From the IMG/VR virus record IMGVR_UViG_3300045120_000089, positions 1-21,415 of that record: a DNA stretch of 21,415 bases, one strand, 5' to 3'. Numbering within the stretch: the stretch's first letter is position 1; each line of letters begins with the position of its first letter. A program made the position numbers and the translations under genes. The notes under the pieces were generated by a model, which did not search any database, was not told where the DNA came from, and worked only from the letters and a program-made list of their open reading frames with translations. Below, in pieces: positions 15,624 to 21,415 of the stretch. Origin of the DNA: a virus.

Positions 15624-15736
15624 GGATGCTCGAATTTGAACAGCAAATGGCGCATGACACGCTTCTCGCAACAGCGATAGGCGGCGCAATCGGGTTGGTC
15701 GTAATCGTCGGCGCACTGATTTTGATGTATCTGTAG
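15620..15736 (+). CDS. Tiny one-TM membrane protein
   Basis: A 38-residue ORF starting inside the stop of the DUF3309-like gene (ATGA) and ending 12 bases before the adaptor gene. A polar N-terminus with MLEFEQQMAHDT is followed by one hydrophobic helix, residues 15-38 (AIGGAIGLVVIVGALILMYL). Coupling and the clear membrane helix support a real gene. Function is not known. Together with its neighbour it forms a two-gene membrane pair in the middle of structural genes. Confidence 0.65.
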   Translation: MRMLEFEQQMAHDTLLATAIGGAIGLVVIVGALILMYL

Positions 15737-15748
15737 GAGGGTTCAGCG

Positions 15749-16516
15749 ATGGCGCCGCGCTCGATGGAAGTCGGGGTTCTGTTGAGCGAACTCCGACGCC
15801 GGCTCTTGGCTGAGACTTTTCAGTCGCTCAATCCCAATCAGACGACTTCGTCCACACCCTTCTACAACTACCAGCTTGATCGCGTGCAGCGCGAGCAGTG
15901 GAACGACATCGAGTGGCCGCACCTGACGATCTACAAAGACGTACCGATGGTGATTGGCCAGCGATACTACGATTACCCGCCCCAGTTGCCCTTCGACAGC
16001 ATCTTCCGGATCTGGTGGCCACAGGGCGTGACCTGGGTGCCTTTGGACTACGGGATCAACCCTCAGACCTACGCGACGATGGGCGGTGAGCTGATCCAGG
16101 CGTGGCCGCCCCGGCGCTGGCGCAACGTTGCGCTCTTCGACGAAACTTCGGGCCAGACACAGCCGGCGGCGCAATTCGAGGTTTGGCCCATCCCAGGCCC
16201 GACGCTACCCTTCTCTCTTCGCATCGAGGGCAACGCGCCGCTGAACTCGTTGGTCGAGGACACCGACGTATGCGTGATCGACGCGACACTCATTGTGTTG
16301 TTTGCAGCGGCTGAGATCCTGGCGATGCAAAAGAGCGAGAGCGCGTCGCTTAAGCTCCAGAAGGCGAACCAATATCGCCGCATGCTGATCGCGCGCCTCG
16401 GGGCGCAGCAACGCTCGATGAAGTCGTTGAGCAAGGACGGCGGTCACATAGGCCCGCTCGCCGATGGTCGCCGGCTCGTACCCTACCTCGACTTCATTCC
16501 TGCCTACGGATCGTAA
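15749..16516 (+). CDS. Head-tail adaptor protein
   Basis: A 255-residue protein preceded by a strong AGGAGG. It is probably the adaptor (connector) that sits under the portal and receives the tail nozzle, as gp4 does in P22 and the adaptor does in SU10-like phages. Features are an N-terminal helix VLLSELRRRLLAE, QLDRVQREQWNDIEWPHL, a beta-rich middle with YYDYPPQLPFDSIFRIWW, QFEVWPIPG, and a final helix bundle (LAMQKSESASLKLQKANQYR). These fit the SU10-type adaptor family as I know it. Unlike P22 gp4, no separate lysozyme activity is suggested. It lies directly before the nozzle-like gene. A T7 gp11-type relation is the main alternative. Confidence 0.72.
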   Translation: MAPRSMEVGVLLSELRRRLLAETFQSLNPNQTTSSTPFYNYQLDRVQREQWNDIEWPHLTIYKDVPMVIGQRYYDYPPQLPFDSIFRIWWPQGVTWVPLDYGINPQTYATMGGELIQAWPPRRWRNVALFDETSGQTQPAAQFEVWPIPGPTLPFSLRIEGNAPLNSLVEDTDVCVIDATLIVLFAAAEILAMQKSESASLKLQKANQYRRMLIARLGAQQRSMKSLSKDGGHIGPLADGRRLVPYLDFIPAYGS

Positions 16517-16519
16517 GGC

Positions 16520-18304
16520 ATGGCGGCGTCGCAGAAGCAGGGGGGCGGCGGGGGTTCGCTCTACTACGAAATCGCGAACTTCCAGGCCGGCATGGACCTG
16601 CGCAAGAGCGAACTCACGGCGCCGGCAGGCACGCTGCGCTTGCTACAGAACGCCCACATCACCCAAGGGGGCGAGATCGAGAAGCGCGCGAAGTTCGACT
16701 TATGGTGCAACGCACCGGCGGGTTCGATAGGCATCTGCGCCGTTGACGACAAGGTCTACACCCACGTTTTTAGCGGCACTCCCGGCGTAATCGACGAGCC
16801 GACAGACACGACGATTGGCGTCATTCACATCGCACCGCCAATCGGCAGCATCGTGCTCGCCGGGGCCAACATCACCGACGGGATCACTGACCCGCCCATC
16901 GCAGGCACGGTTTTGTATATCGCTGATCTCACGACCTACGACGGAAGCTCCACCACGATCACTGTCGGCATGAAGGTCAACGGGACGGGCGTGGCGGAAG
17001 GCACGGTGATCACGTCCGACATTGACGGCGGCGGCGGCCCCGGCAATTATTACGTCAACAACTCTCAGCTCTCGTATCCAAGCTCGCTCGACGGCCACCC
17101 GACCGGCGAGACGCCGATCTACCAGCTTTGTTACGACATCTTCAACGGCCGGGTGTTCGCGGTCTTCGGCGGCCCGACCACCAACTCCTACGCCTATTAT
17201 GATGGCGTGCAGGCGACCGAAGCCAACGGCACGCCCGGCTCGGAGGGCGGCAACGGCCAGATGCTGTTCGTCCGCACCTACAAAGAAAAAATGTACGCGC
17301 TGGTGAACCGCCAGTTGGTGTTCAGTTCGGTCGGCGACCCGACGATCTGGTACGATCCTGGCCCCGATGTTGACGGCAACATCGCCCACAACGGCACGGG
17401 GTTCATCGATGTCGGCACCAACGACGCCGACAGCCAGTTGCTGCTGTCGATGGAAGTCTACTACGACAAGATGGCGATCTTCTCGCGCTTGTCGTGCCAG
17501 TTGTGGTTTCTCGATCCTGATCCGAGCCTGAACCAGTATTTCCAGACCCTGCGCGACGCAGGCACCATCGCCCCGACCAGCGTGCGCCAGTACGTCGCCA
17601 ACGATGTCTACTTCCTGGGAACGCACGGGATCAGGTCGCTCCGGGCGCGCGACCTGACGACGACCGCAGCAGTCGCCGATGTCGGCTCGCCCATCGACGC
17701 GCCGGTTCAGGATCTGATCGCCACCGACGGGCCGTTCGAGCTGAACAACATCCTTTATTGGACGAGATCGGTGCTCGACGCCCGCACCGGGCGGTTCTGG
17801 ATCGCGTCCAAAAACACGATTTATATTCTGTCGAACTGGGCTTCGCCCAACATCTCGGCGTGGAGCGTCTACATCCCCGAGTTCACTATCGACAACCAGC
17901 ACATATTGTTCTCGGACCCCTATGTCGTCATTCGCACCACCACCGGCGCGATCATGCGCTTCGGCTCTTCCGGCGCGCTGGCATACGACAGTTGCCCGGT
18001 CCAGTTCACCACGCCTTTTCTCAGTTTCGACAAGCCGGCGACCTTCAAGTTCTACCAGGGGTTTGACGCCATCTGCTCGAACGTCCCGGGCTCGGTGTGG
18101 AGCGTGAAGGCGAGCTTCGACCCGACCCGAACCCCCACCCCTTTTGATCAGATTTGCACGCTCGACGGGCCGAGCATCATGGACGGAAAGATCCCGATCA
18201 GCGGCCGGGGAACCCACGTCATGATCGATGTCACCCACGCGGCGCCGGGACCGGCGACGTTCTCGAAATTGTTCATCCACTACGCACCGAGTGATACAAG
18301 CTGA
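16520..18304 (+). CDS. Tail nozzle-like protein (gp10-type beta-propeller)
   Basis: A 594-residue protein following the adaptor, in the position of P22 gp10 or the SU10-like nozzle that closes the portal channel. The N-terminus NFQAGMDLRKSELTAPAGTL and RLLQNAHITQGGEIEKRAKF is like nozzle proteins that begin by wrapping around the adaptor. The body is strand-rich with repeated aromatic-Gly patterns (GRVFAVFGG, QMLFVRTYKEKMYALVNRQL, TIWYDPGP, QLWFLDPDPSLNQYF), consistent with a beta-propeller. Residues about 108-192 form an apparent inserted Thr/Gly/Val-rich domain (MKVNGTGVAEGTVITSD). The start follows the adaptor stop by 3 bases. The stop overlaps the next ATG. Family membership is judged by pattern and order, not by a signature residue. 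Confidence 0.72.
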   Translation: MAASQKQGGGGGSLYYEIANFQAGMDLRKSELTAPAGTLRLLQNAHITQGGEIEKRAKFDLWCNAPAGSIGICAVDDKVYTHVFSGTPGVIDEPTDTTIGVIHIAPPIGSIVLAGANITDGITDPPIAGTVLYIADLTTYDGSSTTITVGMKVNGTGVAEGTVITSDIDGGGGPGNYYVNNSQLSYPSSLDGHPTGETPIYQLCYDIFNGRVFAVFGGPTTNSYAYYDGVQATEANGTPGSEGGNGQMLFVRTYKEKMYALVNRQLVFSSVGDPTIWYDPGPDVDGNIAHNGTGFIDVGTNDADSQLLLSMEVYYDKMAIFSRLSCQLWFLDPDPSLNQYFQTLRDAGTIAPTSVRQYVANDVYFLGTHGIRSLRARDLTTTAAVADVGSPIDAPVQDLIATDGPFELNNILYWTRSVLDARTGRFWIASKNTIYILSNWASPNISAWSVYIPEFTIDNQHILFSDPYVVIRTTTGAIMRFGSSGALAYDSCPVQFTTPFLSFDKPATFKFYQGFDAICSNVPGSVWSVKASFDPTRTPTPFDQICTLDGPSIMDGKIPISGRGTHVMIDVTHAAPGPATFSKLFIHYAPSDTS

Positions 18305-18567
18305 TGACAGACGACATTGAGCGCCGCCTCGAACGGCTGGAAGAAAACTTCAACTCCATTCGGCTGTCGCTCGACCGGATAGAGCGTAATCTTTTCGAGA
18401 CGCGAGACGCCGTTGTCAGAATTCAACGCCAAATCGCCCGTTCTGTCGCGCCCGTCGCGCAAGACGCGCCCGACGGCACGCTGGCGATCCGCGATCCGGA
18501 CATACTCCTTCAGCAACAGCGCACGCAGACACGGGGCTATTCCCGGCCTATCCCCCGAAGACCTTGA
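18304..18567 (+). CDS. Coiled-coil protein, possibly frameshifted into the next ORF
   Basis: An 87-residue ORF starting inside the nozzle stop (TGATG). Residues 3-45 form a strong coiled coil with heptads (RRLERLEENFNSIRLSLDRI, then RNLFETRDAVVRIQRQI). The rest is polar and ends abruptly in RPIPRRP. The stop is TGA followed by C, preceded by CCT, and a run of five C lies at 18552-18556. Downstream, the +1 frame is clearly protein-like, see the ORF ending at 18691. A fusion would give a protein of about 128 residues. I cannot tell a programmed +1 shift from a sequence error or two real genes. Confidence 0.7.
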   Translation: MTDDIERRLERLEENFNSIRLSLDRIERNLFETRDAVVRIQRQIARSVAPVAQDAPDGTLAIRDPDILLQQQRTQTRGYSRPIPRRP

Positions 18568-18691
18568 CGCGCTGTGGCGGCCTTATCCGAAATTCATCGG
18601 GCCAGTGGCGCCGCTGATGTGGATGTGGCTGTACGACCAGGAGAAACAGCGGGACTGGCGCATCGCGATGAATTTAGGACCGGCGCCGTGA
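18413..18691 (+). CDS. Trp-rich ORF overlapping the coiled-coil gene, start uncertain
   Basis: This frame is open from a TTG at 18413 to the stop at 18691. Only its last third looks like protein: SPEDLDALWRPYPKFIGPVA, then PLMWMWLYDQEKQRDWRIAM. The first 45 codons are Arg/Ser-rich and read as the shadow of the coiled-coil gene. The only later in-frame start is GTG 18605, which would give just 28 residues and cut the conserved-looking part. The best explanation is that this is the C-terminal part of the coiled-coil gene, reached by a +1 shift near 18552-18567. The stop overlaps the next GTG (GTGA), which supports translation up to this point. Confidence 0.45.
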   Translation: MSEFNAKSPVLSRPSRKTRPTARWRSAIRTYSFSNSARRHGAIPGLSPEDLDALWRPYPKFIGPVAPLMWMWLYDQEKQRDWRIAMNLGPAP

Positions 18692-19188
18692 GCAAAGTCA
18701 CGGGCATGACACCCGACCCTTTGCAGCATGTTCTCTTCAATTTACGCCCCGAAGACCGGGCCGAGATCGAAGCCGTGCGGGGCGTGGGTTTTGACGCGAT
18801 CCGGATGTCGCTCGAACTGTGCGCGCTGGCAAAAACGGGCGAGGGCTGGATCTTCTGGCGCACAGACACCGGCGAGCCCGCCGCCGTGCTCGGCGCCTAC
18901 GCCATGACGCCGGCTGTCGCCGGGTGCTGGGCGTTCGGCACCCCGGGCTGGCCGCGCGTCGTCAAGGGCGTGACAAGGCATATCCGAAGCGTTATGGTGC
19001 CGGCGCTCCTCCAGGGAGGGTTCCACCGCGCCGAGTGCCGGGCTCTGGCCAATCGCCAGGACACCAAGCTCTGGCTCACTTCCCTGGGGTGGAGAGCAGA
19101 AGCCGTTTTGTCGGAATTCGGCATCCGACGTGAAGATTTTATTCTCTTCGCGTGGGTCGCCGATGAACAAGCGGATCTCTTTAGATAG
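18688..19188 (+). CDS. T7 gp13-like internal virion protein / GNAT-like
   Basis: A 166-residue protein starting at GTG 18688, with TAGGA at 18675-18679 and a GTGA overlap. The order of motifs (LRPEDRAEIEAVRGVG, then GWIFWRTDTGEPAAVLGAYA, WPRVVKGVTRHIRSVMVPAL, then FHRAECRALANRQDTKLWL, and the end RREDFILFAW) resembles the DUF2833/T7 gp13 internal virion group. These proteins have a degenerate acetyltransferase-like fold and are needed for virion assembly in T7. The expected acetyl-CoA loop is not clear, so activity is doubtful. The gene sits at the start of the presumed ejection-protein cluster and overlaps the following GNAT gene by 26 bases. Confidence 0.72.
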   Translation: MSKVTGMTPDPLQHVLFNLRPEDRAEIEAVRGVGFDAIRMSLELCALAKTGEGWIFWRTDTGEPAAVLGAYAMTPAVAGCWAFGTPGWPRVVKGVTRHIRSVMVPALLQGGFHRAECRALANRQDTKLWLTSLGWRAEAVLSEFGIRREDFILFAWVADEQADLFR

Positions 19189-19654
19189 TCTTGACGAATA
19201 CGTCGCCTTCCGGTTCGCCGACGCCAACGACGTTCCCGAACTGATCGAGCTTTACCTTCGCTTCTACGACGAAGCGATCTACCAAGATTTCCTTGAGTTC
19301 GATCCCGCACGCGCCCGCGCCACGATCCTCAACGGCATTGTCACAGACACCCGCCCGCACATCGTCGCCGAATTCGATGGACGGATCGAAGGGTTCATTT
19401 CTTACATCTTCGATCACACTTTTTCAGTGCGCCCCTGCCAGGTGCTGATGGAGTTCTACGTCGCTCCCGAACTCCGTCTGAGCCCGATTGGCCGAGCTTT
19501 GCTGGCGATGGCGGTGCAAGAAGGCAAAGCCGCCGACGCCGGCGCTTTTCATGCGCCTGTCGCCTCGGGCATGCGCGCCGCGCGCTCACTCGCCAATCTA
19601 TTCGAGAAAGCCGGGTTCCACCCAATGGGCTTCATAATGCGGAAAGGCTTCTGA
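19163..19654 (+). CDS. GNAT-family N-acetyltransferase-like protein
   Basis: A 163-residue protein overlapping the previous gene by 26 bases. The first part (YVAFRFADANDVPELIELYL, residues 13-32) is the usual GNAT beginning of strand and helix. FDGRIEGFISYIF fits strands 2-3. EFYVAPELRLSPIGRALLAM (residues 97-116) fits strand 4 and the acetyl-CoA helix, although the loop reads RLSPIGRA instead of the usual Q/R-x-x-G-x-G/A. The C-terminus NLFEKAGFHPMGFIMRK is typical of GNAT strand 6-7. A real acetyltransferase fold is likely; its substrate and whether it is catalytic are unknown. Two GNAT-like genes side by side within virion genes suggests a structural reuse of the fold. Confidence 0.75.
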   Translation: MNKRISLDSLDEYVAFRFADANDVPELIELYLRFYDEAIYQDFLEFDPARARATILNGIVTDTRPHIVAEFDGRIEGFISYIFDHTFSVRPCQVLMEFYVAPELRLSPIGRALLAMAVQEGKAADAGAFHAPVASGMRAARSLANLFEKAGFHPMGFIMRKGF

Positions 19655-19655
19655 C

Positions 19656-20645
19656 GTGGGAGGCAAGGGAGCAAGCGGACCGCAGTCGGACAACCAGCAA
19701 ATTGTCCAGATGCAGATGCAGCAGGCGGCGCAGGCCAAGGCCGCCAACGAGCAACGCAACGCCCGGCTCAGTTATGGCTCCAACCTGATCAAGAGCATGT
19801 TCGAAGGCTCGCCGGCGGGCTCGACGCTGCTCGACTTGTCGAGCATCACCAGCGGCGGCGTTCCCAAAGCGACTTCGACCGGCGCGACCAATCCGGTCAT
19901 GGCGCAATGGCTGGCGCAGAACCCGACCTATGACCAGTCGCAGTTGACCCAGCAAGGCCGCGCGTCGCTGCCAGGCGGGTATTCCTGGGGCGTTCTGCCA
20001 GACACCGGCTCGGGGACGACATATGGGATCTACGACCCGTCGGGCAACCTCCTCACGTCTTCGTCGTCGCTCTCGGATCTCGCCGCGTCGAAGATCTATT
20101 CCGGCGGCGACCCGAACTCGCGGGTCGGCGGGTTCGGCGACGCTTTCTACGACAAATACCGTAAATCGATCATGGACTACTACATGCCGCAAGAAGGCGA
20201 GCAGTATAACACAGCGCGGTCGAACTTAACCTATGGGCTCGCCCGCGCCGGCACGCTCCGGAGTTCCATCGCCGGCCAGGATGTCGCCAAGCTCGCCAAT
20301 CAGGACACGATCAACCGGGCGAACATCGCCTCCCAGGCAGACACCCAGACCGGCGCCCTGCGCTCGACCATCCAGCAGGACGAAGAAGCCGCGCTCAACC
20401 AGCTCTACTCGACCGAAGACCCGTCGGTCGCGGCGAACACCGCCGGCAACATGGTCGCCAACGCCCAGCTTACCAAGCCTTTGTTGAACCCGGCGGGGGC
20501 GCTATTCGCGCCGCTCACCGTGGGCGTCGGCAACGCGCTCTCCGGGTTCCTCAATCCAACCGCCTACATCAATCCTGGCGCCGGCGGCGGCTCGGCGACG
20601 ACGCCGAGCGGTTCGGTGAGCACCGGCATTAATCAACAGGGATAA
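19656..20645 (+). CDS. Probable internal virion (ejection) protein
   Basis: A 329-residue protein starting at GTG 19656, one base after the GNAT stop; GAAAGG at 19642-19647 could serve as ribosome site. The N-terminus is Gln/Ala-rich and helical (NQQIVQMQMQQAAQAKAANE). The middle has Gly/Ser-rich, strand-like parts (SYGSNLIKSMFEG, PGGYSWGVLPDTGSG). The region from residue 165 on is helical and Gln/Asn/Ala-rich (YYMPQEGEQYNTARSNLTYG). The end is Gly/Pro-rich. This composition, without a membrane helix, is common in podovirus ejection proteins that leave the virion with the DNA. I identify no enzyme motif. The role is inferred from the position after the gp13-like gene. Confidence 0.65.
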   Translation: MGGKGASGPQSDNQQIVQMQMQQAAQAKAANEQRNARLSYGSNLIKSMFEGSPAGSTLLDLSSITSGGVPKATSTGATNPVMAQWLAQNPTYDQSQLTQQGRASLPGGYSWGVLPDTGSGTTYGIYDPSGNLLTSSSSLSDLAASKIYSGGDPNSRVGGFGDAFYDKYRKSIMDYYMPQEGEQYNTARSNLTYGLARAGTLRSSIAGQDVAKLANQDTINRANIASQADTQTGALRSTIQQDEEAALNQLYSTEDPSVAANTAGNMVANAQLTKPLLNPAGALFAPLTVGVGNALSGFLNPTAYINPGAGGGSATTPSGSVSTGINQQG

Positions 20646-20651
20646 AACACC

Positions 20652-21415
20652 TTGTGCGATCCGATCAGTTTGGTCTCGCTCGCCGGCGCGGCAATCTCTG
20701 CCGGCGCCGGGATGTACGAGAGTTCGCAGGCGGCGTCGGCGATGGCGGCGACCAACCGCGCCCAGAACGACGCCAACAACGCCTGGATCGCCTACCAGAA
20801 GCAGATCCACGACCAGCAAGCCCTGGCCGAGCAGCAGGCGCGCGAAAAGGCGACTTCGGCGCAGCAGAGCACCCTGAACAAGATCTCGCCGGAAGCGCAA
20901 GCCAACACCCAGACGACCGAGCAGCAGCGGCTGAACTCGCTCTACAACAAAGCCGGGGGCAGCGCTCCCGGCGGCTCCGGCGGCGCGAGCGTGCTGCTGT
21001 CGGGCGAGAACACCGGCAACCAATCAACGATCAACAGCATCACGTCGCAGGTCAATCAGGCGACATCCCAGGCGCGCCAGCGCATCGCCGCGCTGGCGAC
21101 GGCCGGCTCCTACGGGGGTTCGTTCGGGGGCCTCGGGACCACGGTGCCTATCGAGCTTGCCCGGGGCGGCAACGCGATCAATCTCCAGAACGCCATCCGC
21201 CAGGGTGATCTCAAGACTTATGGCGTCGAGCAGCAGGTGCAGCCGGTCCAGTACACCCTCGGGCCAGGCACCGGGCAGCAGGCCCAGCTTGGCAAAGCCC
21301 TGGGGAGCCTGGCGGGGTCGCTCGCCGGAATTGGAGGGCCGAGGGCGTTCGGCGACGTGACCGGGTCCGTGGCGGCAGACACCAGTGCTATTCCGGGAGG
21401 CGGCGGTTTGACCTG
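20652..21415 (+). CDS. Probable internal virion protein, partial at window end
   Basis: A gene that is open to the end of the window, at least 254 residues, starting at TTG 20652, 6 bases after the previous stop. The start reads MCDPISLVSLAGAAISAGAG, a Cys-Asp-Pro plus small-hydrophobic helix pattern seen at the beginning of T7-like internal virion proteins. A long Gln/Ala-rich helical region follows (YQKQIHDQQALAEQQAREKA), then Ser/Gly/Gln-rich sequence (SQVNQATSQARQRIAALATA). CAGGGA about 11 bases upstream is a weak ribosome site. A competing frame starting at GTG 20654 is Arg-rich and a shadow. The true length and any C-terminal enzymatic domain, such as a transglycosylase, lie outside the window. 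Confidence 0.7.
   Translation, partial: MCDPISLVSLAGAAISAGAGMYESSQAASAMAATNRAQNDANNAWIAYQKQIHDQQALAEQQAREKATSAQQSTLNKISPEAQANTQTTEQQRLNSLYNKAGGSAPGGSGGASVLLSGENTGNQSTINSITSQVNQATSQARQRIAALATAGSYGGSFGGLGTTVPIELARGGNAINLQNAIRQGDLKTYGVEQQVQPVQYTLGPGTGQQAQLGKALGSLAGSLAGIGGPRAFGDVTGSVAADTSAIPGGGGLT

Larger units (their letters stand above)
10..21382. repeat. Dispersed CAGACAC heptamer, 30 copies
   Basis: Manual scan finds CAGACAC on the + strand starting at 10, 171, 1362, 4985, 6501, 7482, 8395, 8437, 8891, 9067, 11303, 11837, 12256, 14977, 16154, 16803, 18526, 18863, 19344, 19999, 20338 and 21376. Its complement GTGTCTG starts at 721, 1353, 2629, 5541, 7598, 10673, 11807 and 14057. The base before it on the motif strand is G in 18 of 30, never T. 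Assuming about 64% GC, I estimate 2-3 by chance. Near-misses such as CAGACAG are only about three. Five copies lie in the roughly 600 non-coding bases, 25 in coding sequence. Confidence 0.85.

Noticed and set aside
16700-18280. 526-codon antisense frame opposite the nozzle-like gene
   Set aside because: Composition dominated by Arg, Val, Asp and His, as expected for a reverse shadow of a GC-rich gene; no start signals.
20654-21208. Arg-rich frame starting at GTG 20654
   Set aside because: Shadow of the partial gene starting at TTG 20652, whose product is helical and Gln/Ala-rich like its neighbour.
1-21415. tRNA genes, insertion sequences or an integrase/attachment site
   Set aside because: No cloverleaf-like sequence, transposase or recombinase motif was seen on either strand by reading.

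Overview
The window is a 21.4 kb stretch of a high-GC, tailed double-stranded DNA phage. Every gene I can support lies on the + strand in one tightly packed late (structural and lysis) block. The portal, scaffold, capsid, adaptor, nozzle and ejection-type genes, and the absence of a tape measure, tail tube or sheath, point to a short-tailed (podovirus-like) virion. Composition, frequent GTG/TGA junctions, a DUF3309-like protein and the style of the tail-fibre and small basic proteins suggest an alphaproteobacterial host, perhaps Rhizobiales; this is inference. I see no integrase, repressor, replication gene, tRNA or CRISPR array, so lifestyle cannot be judged. The window ends inside a gene.

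Layout. (1) 1-375: a non-coding leader with an 18-bp direct repeat, a small hairpin and one weak promoter-like sequence. (2) 376-6904: host-recognition and lysis genes: a coiled-coil tail fibre, a 1183-residue tailspike-like protein, a 58-residue holin-like membrane protein, a GH24 endolysin, then two related fibre-like proteins, the first carrying an AT-richer C-terminal module. The tailspike and the two fibre-like proteins begin with textbook Sec signal peptides, which is odd for virion parts. (3) 6917-7798: a Gly/Pro-rich protein and a beta/coiled-coil protein of unknown role. (4) 7795-14049: head genes: terminase large subunit, a small ORF, P22-like portal, scaffold and major capsid protein. 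(5) 14050-15736: small accessory genes, including a basic 60-residue protein, a Pro-rich acidic protein and two tiny membrane proteins. (6) 15749-18691: head-tail adaptor, nozzle-like tail protein, and a coiled-coil gene whose 3' neighbour looks like its +1-frame continuation. (7) 18688-21415: a T7 gp13-like protein, a GNAT acetyltransferase and two probable ejection proteins.

Ten gene junctions overlap as TGATG, ATGA or GTGA, so translation is probably coupled. Promoters and terminators are almost absent.

The strongest unexplained signal is at the DNA level: the exact heptamer CAGACAC occurs 30 times by my manual scan (22 on the + strand, 8 on the - strand), against roughly 2-3 expected from composition. 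It is denser in the few non-coding gaps and twice forms inverted repeats. It is not explained by any gene.
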